NCBI GenBank assembly: GCA_003649205.1
Contig: QMRC01000007.1
Location: 1-64,000 of the forward strand
DNA from: Thermoprotei archaeon
GTDB lineage: Archaea > Thermoproteota > Thermoprotei > Thermoproteales > B15-G16
Length of the DNA: 64,000 bases
Direction: 5' to 3'
The notes below the pieces were generated by a model, which was given only the letters and a program-made list of their open reading frames with translations, was not told the DNA's origin and ran no database searches. A program made the translations under genes and the position numbers. Of the stretch, positions 52,457 to 61,004 are shown in pieces (position 1 is the first letter of the stretch; each line of letters starts with the position of its first letter).

Positions 52457-53785
52457 ATGAGGATCACCATAGGTTACGAAATTCAGGGTAACGTAGCAGT
52501 ACGTGAAGCAATGCTAGATCTTAGAGGTGGAGACGTAATCGGTATCTTCGGTAAGTGTGGTAGTACTACAGTCAAGCAGTTAATCACATCACTTAGTGAT
52601 CTGTCAGAGGAAATAACCTCCACAGTGATTCTAGATAGTGAAGGTACTCTCCGAAACCTCAAAGCACTAAACGAGTACAGGTACACAGTTCTTGGATGGA
52701 ATGCATCACTACCTCTAATAGAAGTAATTCCCCCAGGAAAAGACCTCTCATCTAGACTCCTCATGGTAACTGACATCATTGCAGCAGCACTGAATCTCAG
52801 CGATATCGAGGCACACATACTTCACAACGCACTCATGAAGTACCTAACAAGCAGTAGTCACGAGCTAGATAACCTAATGAAAGCTCTCTCGGAAGAGTAC
52901 ATGAAGTTAAGTCCTGTAGAGAGAACGAGAGCATACAACATACTCTCACTAATGAGGGACCTAAAGTACGGTAGACTAGGAGCTACTTTCTCTGAACTAC
53001 ACCACACAGTAAATTTAGAAGAGAGTATGCTCTACGTAGATACAGCACTAATACCTCCAAGCTACAGACCTCTCATACTATCACTCCTGATGTACTACCT
53101 GTATAGTAGAGGTGCTAGGGGTAAGATCATAGTGATACTGAACTTCGGCACTTACCTAAGTGATGTATCGATGAGATCAAAGAGCTTCAGTACCCTACTC
53201 ACTACGTTACTGATAAACAACGTGACGGTAATACATTCAAACTCAATACTAGAGCTCCCTACGTACTTAAGAGAATACATCACATACATAATCCAGCACA
53301 GGGTAAACACAAGTACTGAAGCAAGAGCTCTAGCAGATTTCTACAAGCTACCTGAAGAAACATTAACGAAGTTGAGAGATCACGAAGCATACCTAGTCGG
53401 TAGAGGTCTATGCCTCAAGATTGCGCTATGGCATGACATAGTTGAGGAGTTACCTACCTCTAGGTTACCCAGAGAATTACTTACACCCCGTGAACCAGCA
53501 GCCCAACCACTGATAAGGGAGGTATTCGGTGATAGAGCAGAGCTAGTGTACGAGGTACTGAACTACCTAAGGAGAGGTGCAGTTACTAGAGATGAGCTAC
53601 TCTCCTTCCTAACTGAAGGTATGGGTCTCGATACCACATCAGCGGCCAAGCTAATCAATGAGCTATGTGTTCACGGTCTTGTAGAGGACTTCATTGCGAG
53701 AGATGGTAGGTACTGGATTAGGCTCTCCATTAGGGGTCTTGTCTCTGTTGATGAGTATGAGGAGTGGAGAGCAAGAGAGACGTAG
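52457..53785 (+). CDS. Probable HerA/FtsK-like protein lacking a P-loop
   Basis: This 442-residue protein follows the HerA layout: an N-terminal beta strand, the segment GIFGKCGSTTVKQLI (29-43) where a P-loop would be, but with GS-TTV in place of GSGKT, and KIIVILNFGTYL where Walker B would be, without acidic residues. A winged-helix region follows (about 350-430, RRGAVTRDELLSFLTEGMG). It is therefore probably an inactive ATPase that binds DNA or a partner. It is encoded one base after a membrane-protein gene and before radA. Confidence 0.65.
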   Translation: MRITIGYEIQGNVAVREAMLDLRGGDVIGIFGKCGSTTVKQLITSLSDLSEEITSTVILDSEGTLRNLKALNEYRYTVLGWNASLPLIEVIPPGKDLSSRLLMVTDIIAAALNLSDIEAHILHNALMKYLTSSSHELDNLMKALSEEYMKLSPVERTRAYNILSLMRDLKYGRLGATFSELHHTVNLEESMLYVDTALIPPSYRPLILSLLMYYLYSRGARGKIIVILNFGTYLSDVSMRSKSFSTLLTTLLINNVTVIHSNSILELPTYLREYITYIIQHRVNTSTEARALADFYKLPEETLTKLRDHEAYLVGRGLCLKIALWHDIVEELPTSRLPRELLTPREPAAQPLIREVFGDRAELVYEVLNYLRRGAVTRDELLSFLTEGMGLDTTSAAKLINELCVHGLVEDFIARDGRYWIRLSIRGLVSVDEYEEWRARET

Positions 53786-53799
53786 TGGAGGTGATTTTG

Positions 53800-54219
53800 A
53801 TGAATATTAGATGGGACTCTAGTGGACTAGGATTTACATGGACTATAGGTATTGTAGGTACAGGTATCCTACGTGGTAGGGTAAGGAGGGTCAGTACTAG
53901 GAATGGCGTACGAATAGTGCGGTCAGTGTACCTTGTACCAAAGAGGTCGTTAAGAGATGATGCTGGTGAGGAATTACTTACAGAGTGGTATGAACCGCAG
54001 GAATTCAGTAAGCTAGTCGACGCAGAACTCAAGTTGCTCTCCATAGTGCTTGAAGAAAGAAGTAGATCAGGCGACCCTGTTCAGGAGATTAAGCTCGCAC
54101 TTGCTGACTTGGAGAAGCTCCTCAATCAAGTTGCCCTCCTTAAAGCTAGATTGGAGAAGTTATTGGAGGTGGTGAGTTATGGGAGGAAGGAGGAGAACTC
54201 AAACCACAACTCAAACTAG
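53800..54219 (+). CDS. Coiled-coil protein upstream of radA
   Basis: This 139-residue protein (ATG 53800, preceded by GGAGGTGAT) has a beta-rich N-terminal part (GLGFTWTIGIVGTGILRGRV) and a C-terminal coiled coil (IKLALADLEKLLNQVALLKA and beyond). It overlaps radA by 41 bases, so the two are translationally linked. No family was recognised; a RadA accessory role is inference. Confidence 0.65.
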   Translation: MNIRWDSSGLGFTWTIGIVGTGILRGRVRRVSTRNGVRIVRSVYLVPKRSLRDDAGEELLTEWYEPQEFSKLVDAELKLLSIVLEERSRSGDPVQEIKLALADLEKLLNQVALLKARLEKLLEVVSYGRKEENSNHNSN

Positions 54220-55222
54220 CTCACAGGTTCAGCAGGTAAGTGAACAGAGATCTGGAGTACAGGAGCTTAAGGTAGTCAGGATACCAATCGAGGAGTTACC
54301 TAACACGACGAGAGCTACCATAGAGAAGTTGAAGAGTGCAGGTATCTACAGCGTTCAGCATCTCTCAATGTTTACGGTAGATGAGCTAGTTATGTACGAT
54401 GTGACGCCGGAGACAGCAGCTAGGTTACTGAGAAAAGCAAGAGCACTACTCAAGAGTGAACCACGAGTATTCTCACTCAAGGAGTTCTCAAACTACAAGA
54501 GTTCACTACCTAGAGTGAGGATTCACGTAAATGCTATAGACAACATGTTGGGAGGAGGTCTAGAACCTAGAGCTATCTACGAATTTGCTGGTGAATTCGG
54601 TGCTGGCAAGACACAGCTTTGTCATCAACTAGCTGTCACAGTTCAACTAAGCTACGATAGAGGTGGCGTAGCAGGAGCGGCGCTGTACATAGATACTGAA
54701 GGTACCTTTACACCCTCTAGAATAAAGTCAATAGCAGAGAGATTTGGGCTAGATCTCGACTACGTATTCTCAAACATCTACGTAACACAACCGAAGACTG
54801 TTGACGATTTACTTGAGTGTATTAGGACAGATGTCGTTAGGTACGTAGAGGACCACAACGTCAAGCTAATAATAGTTGACTCATTAATAGGTCTCTTCAG
54901 AGCTGAGTACCCTGGAAGGGAGAATCTAGCTCTAAGACAGCAGAGACTGAACTACGCTCTAGACTGGCTCTCGAGAGTAGCCAAGACCTACAACATCTTC
55001 GTAGTGATCACGAATCAGGTAATGGATGTACCAATGGGATTTGGTTCACAGAAACCAGCTGGTGGAAACATCATGGCACATGGTGCAACACATAGATTCC
55101 TACTATACAAAGTCGGTAGGGAATCAGGTCTAAGAGCAATGGAAGTGCTTGACTCACCAGCACTACCTGAGGGACTTACTGTCAAGTTCAGAATAACTGA
55201 AAGAGGGTTAGAGGATGTCTAG
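54179..55222 (+). CDS. radA: RadA recombinase
   Basis: This 347-residue recombinase has an N-terminal helix-hairpin-helix domain (TRATIEKLKSAGIYSVQHL), Walker A GEFGAGKTQ (138-146), the DTEGTFTPSRI segment, Walker B LIIVDSLIGLFRAEYPGR and the ITNQVMDVPMG loop. It forms filaments on single-stranded DNA for strand exchange. ATG 54179 lies inside the preceding gene. The extended N-terminal tail (QTTTQTSSQ) is disordered. The SWIM protein starts eight bases before its stop. Confidence 0.95.
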   Translation: MGGRRRTQTTTQTSSQVQQVSEQRSGVQELKVVRIPIEELPNTTRATIEKLKSAGIYSVQHLSMFTVDELVMYDVTPETAARLLRKARALLKSEPRVFSLKEFSNYKSSLPRVRIHVNAIDNMLGGGLEPRAIYEFAGEFGAGKTQLCHQLAVTVQLSYDRGGVAGAALYIDTEGTFTPSRIKSIAERFGLDLDYVFSNIYVTQPKTVDDLLECIRTDVVRYVEDHNVKLIIVDSLIGLFRAEYPGRENLALRQQRLNYALDWLSRVAKTYNIFVVITNQVMDVPMGFGSQKPAGGNIMAHGATHRFLLYKVGRESGLRAMEVLDSPALPEGLTVKFRITERGLEDV

Positions 55223-55556
55223 AGTAGACATACCACCAAAGATACTGCAGAAGTTCAGAGAGATGTTTCCGAATAAGAGTACATCGTGGATAAGGAGGTG
55301 CATAGCGAGATTACCAGATGTCGTTGAGGGTAAGGTAAGAGGTGTCTGGTTTGTTCGTGGTAATGCTAAGCTTGGTGATGCGTATTCACAGTACATAGTG
55401 AAGTACATTGCTGGTAAGTACATGTGTAGCTGTATGGAGAGAGAAAGACCGTACCACAGTAGGAGAAGAAAGGAGCTGTGCACACATGTTGGTGCGGTAA
55501 TCCTGTATAGGTTACTGAAGGGTGAGACTATATGCGAGACAGAGGTCTCATCCTGA
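55215..55556 (+). CDS. SWIM-domain protein, Sws1/Shu2-like
   Basis: This 113-residue protein has C71-x-C73, a basic loop, then C89-x-H91-x-x-A94 (CTHVGA), the extended SWIM signature C-x-C...C-x-H-x-x-A of Sws1 and Shu2. These proteins work with Rad51 in eukaryotes, and archaeal SWIM proteins occur near RadA. It overlaps radA by eight bases and the next gene by 25 bases. Its N-terminal region has a short basic helix. Confidence 0.82.
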   Translation: MSRVDIPPKILQKFREMFPNKSTSWIRRCIARLPDVVEGKVRGVWFVRGNAKLGDAYSQYIVKYIAGKYMCSCMERERPYHSRRRKELCTHVGAVILYRLLKGETICETEVSS

Positions 55557-56023
55557 TCTACGGTAATCCAAAGAGGATACTGAAGAAGCTAGTAACAGCA
55601 CTACAGAGAGAATCTGCACTACTGTTAACCGATAGCGAGAACTATGCAGCAGTACCATATGAGGAAAGCGATCTCAAGATAGCTATTGTCGATGTATTAG
55701 AGCATGTACCTGAGGTACTGAGTAAGGAAGCTAGAAAGGTAAACGTAGTGTGCACACCATCAATACTCAGCAAGGTTGTTAGAGAGTTCTACAGCTACGT
55801 AAGGAGTTCACCTAGTGGAAGTTACCTAGGAATATACTACGTCAAGCTACTTAGAGAGGTTCTCGAAAGAATTCGAGCAATAACGTACTCGAGAAGGTTA
55901 CTCACAATTGTCGTAGCACCTTCACGAATAAATCCAGTAACAGGTCAGGAGTACCCTGTACTACATTGGTTAGTTCAGAGGTACTTCGATGAGGTACTTC
56001 ATGAACAACACGTGATGGTGTGA
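55532..56023 (+). CDS. Small protein, possible degenerate RecA-fold partner
   Basis: This 163-residue protein starts with a beta strand and LILIYGNPKRILKKLVTAL, where an intact P-loop would be GPPGSGKT-like, then LLLTDSENYAAV and IAIVDVL strands. This resembles a RecA fold that has lost nucleotide binding, as in Psy3 and Csm2 of the yeast Shu complex. The assignment is inference. It overlaps the SWIM gene by 25 bases and is translated with it. Confidence 0.5.
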   Translation: MRDRGLILIYGNPKRILKKLVTALQRESALLLTDSENYAAVPYEESDLKIAIVDVLEHVPEVLSKEARKVNVVCTPSILSKVVREFYSYVRSSPSGSYLGIYYVKLLREVLERIRAITYSRRLLTIVVAPSRINPVTGQEYPVLHWLVQRYFDEVLHEQHVMV

Positions 56024-56024
56024 G

Positions 56025-56522
56025 GTGATTGATCTGTCTAAGGCGGGGAAGAACAACACAGTCGACATATACATATGTCCAATATGTGGTAAGACTTTCA
56101 GCAAGGAAAGCAGTTTAGCGCATCACATAACTAGAGCACATGGAACATACAAGCTAATTGTTGATGCAGGTAAATTCATCACTAGATTAGAGAAGGTTGA
56201 GAGAACACTCGCTAGAGTAGAGAGAGCAGTATCTCAACTACTTGAGCAAATTAAAACCCTAAATGGTAAGCTTGAGGAAGTCTCAACATCGATATCCGAG
56301 CTACAGAAGCAATTACAGGAGGTACCTCAGATAACGGTCATGGCTCCTAAAGTAACACTTGTAACTCAAGAAGCTAAGGCACTGAAGACCGAATTAGCTA
56401 CATCAATCAAGAGACTTGACCTACATAGCGCAGACACCATAGAGATACCAGACTACATCCTGGACAATCCATGGTTAAAAGTTCTCCAGCAAAAACCAAG
56501 AGAAGGCAACTTAAATTCCTAA
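56025..56522 (+). CDS. C2H2 zinc-finger coiled-coil protein with an arcadin-2-like tail
   Basis: This 165-residue protein (GTG 56025) has one C2H2 finger (C18, C21, H34, H39), a coiled coil (about 50-105), a linker and the C-terminal motif DNPWLKVL (147-154). The tail matches DHPWVEVL of the arcadin-2-like protein, as does its distance from the coiled coil. It is the last gene of the repair operon, converging with feoB after 18 bases. Confidence 0.72.
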   Translation: MIDLSKAGKNNTVDIYICPICGKTFSKESSLAHHITRAHGTYKLIVDAGKFITRLEKVERTLARVERAVSQLLEQIKTLNGKLEEVSTSISELQKQLQEVPQITVMAPKVTLVTQEAKALKTELATSIKRLDLHSADTIEIPDYILDNPWLKVLQQKPREGNLNS

Positions 56523-56540
56523 ATTTTGAACAATATCTCT

Positions 56541-58715
56541 TTACGAGTATAGAAACGTAAGTGATGCCAGCACTAGATATACGAGCTGTGAAGCTACTAG
56601 TCCAATACCAATCATGTAAAGGATCACTGACAATGTCAACCTTACACTACGTGACTCCTGATATATCACAGCTATTGTTGGTAGACAAGGTACGTAAAGC
56701 GTGAAGAAAACCAGAAACGCCATCAAGCTAGGTAGAGTGAAGCCAAGTGCTCTCAATGCTTCATCAATACTCACTCCACCATATAGTAATGACGTAGCCT
56801 CCAAGAAGGCCTCCTTCGCTATAAATCCATGAAGTAGTGCAAAACCTACCTTCCACGCTTTTTCAGCGTCAAGACCATACAGCACAGAAATTACTGGAGC
56901 TAGTAGCTTCCCAAGTAATGCACCATAGGTCTTCTCAATACCTACACCATACCCCTCTGGACCATAGCTCAGCAACATCCACGTGACGATACTCAAGCCA
57001 ACTATTATGATACCTGCCTTCCTTAGGAAGTGCTTACTGTAATCCCAAGTCAACCACCACAGTACCTTACCTGAAGGTCTGTGAATTGGAGGTAGCTCAA
57101 TAACCAGTTCCGGTGGCTCCTTCCTACGGTACACGACTCTCCTAGTGAGAATTGATGTGAGGAGTGCTACAAGGAAGGATATGGCGTAGAGCGATAGAAG
57201 TGCAAGTGCTTGCCCTAGTGGGTTCTTAATGTATGTAGTGACAAATGCTAAGATAACAACTAACCTTGCTTGACAAGGAATGAATGGTACAGAAACTATC
57301 AATTGCCTCCTCTCCTCTTCCTCAAGTGCTGTCCTAGATGCCAGTACAGCAGGTAGGTTACATCCGAGACCTATCATGAATGGGTAAATAGCTCTACCAC
57401 TTAACCCAAATCTACTGAAGAAGTTGTGGAATGAGATAGCGAAGCGTGGTGCTAATCCACTATCCTCTAGCGTAGCTATGAGTAGAGAGATCAACATTAT
57501 CAGTGGCAGGAATGAGAGAATAGCACCAACACCTGGAATAACACCATCAACTATTAACGACGTCACTTGTGGTCCAAGACACGTCTTGAGAAGTGGTTCA
57601 AGAAGTGTACTTAGGTACGTAAATCCTAGACCAAGCAATCCCGATATGCTGTACTCCTCAATTAACTCAGCTAATTCACTAAACCCTAAGTAGCTAAGAA
57701 GTACATTGAATGGAAATCCCGTATTCACAGCAAATATCAGAGAGAACAGTATGAGAAGGGATATGAAACTGACTACAGGACCCATCAGTGGGTGCTGAAT
57801 TAACCTATCGAGAAGCGCAGTAGCTAACTCAGTTAGGCTAAGTTCCTCGTACCTACGTGCTTTCTTCTCAACACGAACAACGACATCGCCTAGGAGAGAG
57901 TCTATGAACTTGAATCTCTGAGCTACAAATAACTCCATTAACTCTCTACCATAGGTTCTAGCTAATGACTCGCGAATCCTCCTAACTCCATGAACTACCT
58001 CATCTTCACCAAGTAACTCAAGCTCCTTCTCCAGCTCTGGATCACCTTCGAGAAGTCTAATAGCCAACCACCTAAGAGGGTACTTCCTGGAGAGAGCTGA
58101 CTTAGACAGTACCCTCTCCACATCGGATATAGTAGACTCAAGAAAAGACCCATAGTTAACCCTAATAGGCTCTCTCCTACACCTCCTACCCTCGGCAACA
58201 TCAATTATCGCATCGAGTAATTCTCTCAAGCCATATCCCTTAATAGCGGATACAGGAACTACAGGAACAGAGAGCTTACTTTCAAGTCTATCTACGTGGA
58301 TGTGAATGCCTAAACTATGTGTGAGGTCTGATTTCGTCAACGCAATGACGACTTTAGGCGTTAACTCAAGTACCTGAATAGCTAGGTACATTGTCCTCTC
58401 TACAGCTGTTGAATCAACGAGCACCAAAACGAGATCAGGTTTCTCCTCCACGATGTACTTCCTAGCAATAACCTCTTCAGTGGTGGAAGCTGATAAACCG
58501 TAGATACCGGGTAGATCAACAAATCGAATAATCTTGCCCTTATATTCACGAACTCCCTCCTTTCTCTCAACGGTTGTTCCAGGCCAATTAGCTACATGAG
58601 ATATCTCACCAGTGAGTACGTTAAATAGCGTTGACTTACCAACATTTGGCTGCCCAATAACGCCAACAACTATCTCACGTTCTCTTCCACTGTTCTTACC
58701 CGTGGTAACCACCAT
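56541..58715 (-). CDS. feoB: Ferrous iron transporter FeoB
   Basis: This 724-residue transporter (ATG 58715; an upstream ATG at 58787 reaches into feoA) has a G domain (GQPNVGKST 21-29, WPGTTVERKEG, DLPGIYGLS, TKSDL) then a helical spacer and about ten membrane segments with GLGCNLPA and FIAKEAFLEA-like Gate motifs. It imports Fe(II). It follows feoA by 37 bases, and a DtxR-type regulator precedes feoA. Confidence 0.95.
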   Translation of the reverse strand: MVVTTGKNSGREREIVVGVIGQPNVGKSTLFNVLTGEISHVANWPGTTVERKEGVREYKGKIIRFVDLPGIYGLSASTTEEVIARKYIVEEKPDLVLVLVDSTAVERTMYLAIQVLELTPKVVIALTKSDLTHSLGIHIHVDRLESKLSVPVVPVSAIKGYGLRELLDAIIDVAEGRRCRREPIRVNYGSFLESTISDVERVLSKSALSRKYPLRWLAIRLLEGDPELEKELELLGEDEVVHGVRRIRESLARTYGRELMELFVAQRFKFIDSLLGDVVVRVEKKARRYEELSLTELATALLDRLIQHPLMGPVVSFISLLILFSLIFAVNTGFPFNVLLSYLGFSELAELIEEYSISGLLGLGFTYLSTLLEPLLKTCLGPQVTSLIVDGVIPGVGAILSFLPLIMLISLLIATLEDSGLAPRFAISFHNFFSRFGLSGRAIYPFMIGLGCNLPAVLASRTALEEEERRQLIVSVPFIPCQARLVVILAFVTTYIKNPLGQALALLSLYAISFLVALLTSILTRRVVYRRKEPPELVIELPPIHRPSGKVLWWLTWDYSKHFLRKAGIIIVGLSIVTWMLLSYGPEGYGVGIEKTYGALLGKLLAPVISVLYGLDAEKAWKVGFALLHGFIAKEAFLEATSLLYGGVSIDEALRALGFTLPSLMAFLVFFTLYVPCLPTIAVIYQESRSVRLTLSVILYMIGIGLVASQLVYLVLASLTFLYS

Positions 58716-58752
58716 GAGTTTGACATATACAACATTTAATAAACATTTCCAC

Positions 58753-58986
58753 TTACTTGAGCACTTCAACCAGAATCTTCTTAGCAATACCCCTACTCAG
58801 GGCAATCTCAACACCTCTAACCTCAATCACGAGAGGTCCCCTACCACTATTGTCAAGAACCTTAACCTCACTACCAGGTACCAACCCCATCTGCATAAGT
58901 CTTCTATTAATTCCGTAACCTACATCGAGAGCAATGACCCTACATCGAGTACCTGGAGGTACCATATCTAAAGCAGTTGTAGTCAT
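58753..58986 (-). CDS. feoA: FeoA
   Basis: This 77-residue SH3-like protein has CRVIALDVGYGINRRLMQMGLVPGSEVKVL, the family hallmark. It assists FeoB. It overlaps the regulator gene by four bases (ATGA), and feoB follows. Confidence 0.93.
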   Translation of the reverse strand: MTTTALDMVPPGTRCRVIALDVGYGINRRLMQMGLVPGSEVKVLDNSGRGPLVIEVRGVEIALSRGIAKKILVEVLK

Positions 58987-59678
58987 GGAGACCTCACCTC
59001 AGACACAATGAGTAGCCTAGCATGTTCAACAGGTAACTTAACGAGACGACAAGTACCATTACTCTTAATCTCAAGCTCGAGAAATCTCCGACCAACACCT
59101 CGAATACTAAATACACACCCAGTAACAAGTCCAAGCCTAGTAAGCTCATGTAGTGCCCTTGTCAGCTCACCTAGTATCCTAACAACAGTAAACACCTTAC
59201 CTACACTTACCGTGCTAATCTCAGCTAGATTACTACCACATCTCTTCTCCTCTCCTCTACCAGGTACAGGGTTGCCATGTGGACAGGATACTGGGTAATG
59301 TAGATAACTATCAATCCTCCTAATGACCTCGCTTGGAACATGCTCTAGTGAATGAGCAACAACGTGTGTGCTGTATAGATCAAGACCAAGCACTCTATAG
59401 AGGAAGCATTCCGAGACCCTGTGCTTGTATAGTACACCTAGCGCTATTTCACGACCCCTATCAGTTAACTTCGCACCACCATACCTAGTCCACTCAACGT
59501 ACCCAAGCTCATGGAGCTTCTTCAACATCTTAGATGCTGTTGAATACGTAACCTCTAGCTCACTAGCTAAGTGTGAAGTCCTGACAATACCATAAATCTC
59601 TTCGAGACGGTACATTGTCGATAAGTAATCCTCAATAGTGTTTCTAGTCTGAGAGCTAATGTTGTGTAGCGAGGTCAT
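58983..59678 (-). CDS. DtxR/MntR-type metal-dependent regulator
   Basis: This 231-residue regulator has a winged helix (TIEDYLSTMYRLEEIYG and YSTASKMLKKLHELGYVEW), a dimerisation/metal region (HRVSECFLYRVLGLDLYSTHVVAHSLEHVPSEV) and a C-terminal SH3-like domain. With iron bound it should repress the feo operon, which it heads. ATG 59678 fits a TATA at 59703-59710; an earlier start at 59702 would lie within the TATA. Confidence 0.9.
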   Translation of the reverse strand: MTSLHNISSQTRNTIEDYLSTMYRLEEIYGIVRTSHLASELEVTYSTASKMLKKLHELGYVEWTRYGGAKLTDRGREIALGVLYKHRVSECFLYRVLGLDLYSTHVVAHSLEHVPSEVIRRIDSYLHYPVSCPHGNPVPGRGEEKRCGSNLAEISTVSVGKVFTVVRILGELTRALHELTRLGLVTGCVFSIRGVGRRFLELEIKSNGTCRLVKLPVEHARLLIVSEVRSP

Positions 59679-59702
59679 CCATGGGTTAGATATGGGAAAC
59701 AA

Positions 59703-59710
59703 CTTATAAG
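59703..59710 (-). promoter_or_regulatory. TATA box of the DtxR-feoAB operon
   Basis: CTTATAAG (palindromic, so readable on the minus strand) lies about 26-30 bases before ATG 59678, directly after the MFS stop codon, giving a leaderless or nearly leaderless transcript. The DtxR-type regulator probably acts near here. Confidence 0.6.
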
Positions 59711-59711
59711 G

Positions 59712-60923
59712 TTACTCTAGGTTTAGCGAAGTTCTCTTCTCACTAAGTACAGAAACCATGAATGCCAGTGAGCAAGCAGATATAGCAAATGCTATGGTTG
59801 CTCTGTAGTTGAGAACTTCAGCTAGAAATCCACCAATAATAGAACCTATCGTGGCAGCTAAGCTAAGTGATGTATTTAGGAGACCTAGTGCTGTACCCCT
59901 TATGCTAGCACCTACTACTCTAATTAATGAAATCTCAGCACCAACAAGTAGTAAAGACCAACCCACACCTAGAAGCACCTGAATAGGTATCACCAGTACA
60001 GCTGTTGGTGTGAGCATGTAACCTACGAAGACTAGTAGTGAGAAGAGTGTACCGAGAGTAAGGGTTCTAAGACCATACCTATAAGCAAGTTCTGAAGCTC
60101 TCTTCATGAATAGTGCTGACACCAAAGTGCTAACAGCAGCAGAGATGCCAATCACAACATTGTTACCACCTAAGTACCTTATGTAGAGTGGGTATATTGC
60201 CCATACAGCACAGGCACCGGTATGCCTCAAGAATATGGTTATGTAAATTGATGTCGCTATCCTAGACTTAATTACGGTTCCTAATGCGCTAAGAAAGCTA
60301 GTATTGAGACCTTCGTTCGCTTTACCATAATTGAGTGAATAGGTTCTGGATGATATGATTAAGGATATGAGAGGTACTGAGAGCAGTAGTGCAGAGAGGG
60401 TGAAGGTCATAGCTAGACTAAATAACTCAGCAACTATACCACCAACAATACTACCGATGAAGGACCCCATGGAGTAAAATAACTCTATGATACCTATACC
60501 CCTAGTAATGCCGAAGAATTCAACAGCAATAGTACGAATTAGTGGAGCTAGTGAAGCCATAGCGATACCTTGAAATATTCTAGCAAAGAGCATTGAGAGA
60601 AATGAAGCATTTAAAACGATGACTGTACATGAGAGTATATTAAGTGAGATAGCTAACATCAGTAACCACCTAGCTCCCTTCACTCTATCAGTAATCCAAC
60701 CGAGGAAAACAGCAAAGAAAGAAGTCACTATGTAGAACGTTGAAAAGATAATACCGATGCCGAGTTCAGTGATACCACTATCCTTAGCATAGAGAGGTAG
60801 AAAGTCAAAGAAAACAGCGTACATGAATGCTGTTGTGAATGCAATAAGCACTATACCAACTCTCTCACTTAGAAATTCCAATCCATACCTCTTCAGCAAC
60901 CATATTACATTTGTAAAGCCCAT
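59712..60923 (-). CDS. Major facilitator superfamily transporter
   Basis: This 403-residue protein has about 12 membrane segments with the MFS loop 2-3 motif AVFLGWITDRVKGARWLL and weaker repeats in the second half (SVLSEKRTSLNLE tail). It exports or imports a small solute, unknown. It lies upstream of the regulator-feoAB group on the same strand but has a separate end; a siderophore or metal role is not supported. Confidence 0.88.
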   Translation of the reverse strand: MGFTNVIWLLKRYGLEFLSERVGIVLIAFTTAFMYAVFFDFLPLYAKDSGITELGIGIIFSTFYIVTSFFAVFLGWITDRVKGARWLLMLAISLNILSCTVIVLNASFLSMLFARIFQGIAMASLAPLIRTIAVEFFGITRGIGIIELFYSMGSFIGSIVGGIVAELFSLAMTFTLSALLLSVPLISLIISSRTYSLNYGKANEGLNTSFLSALGTVIKSRIATSIYITIFLRHTGACAVWAIYPLYIRYLGGNNVVIGISAAVSTLVSALFMKRASELAYRYGLRTLTLGTLFSLLVFVGYMLTPTAVLVIPIQVLLGVGWSLLLVGAEISLIRVVGASIRGTALGLLNTSLSLAATIGSIIGGFLAEVLNYRATIAFAISACSLAFMVSVLSEKRTSLNLE

Positions 60924-61004
60924 GAAGGTTCAAGGACTTAGGTTAGTACCTGTGTAAAATTTAAAAATTGCCCAAATGACAGCGGAGAATACACTAGGTG
61001 ATAC

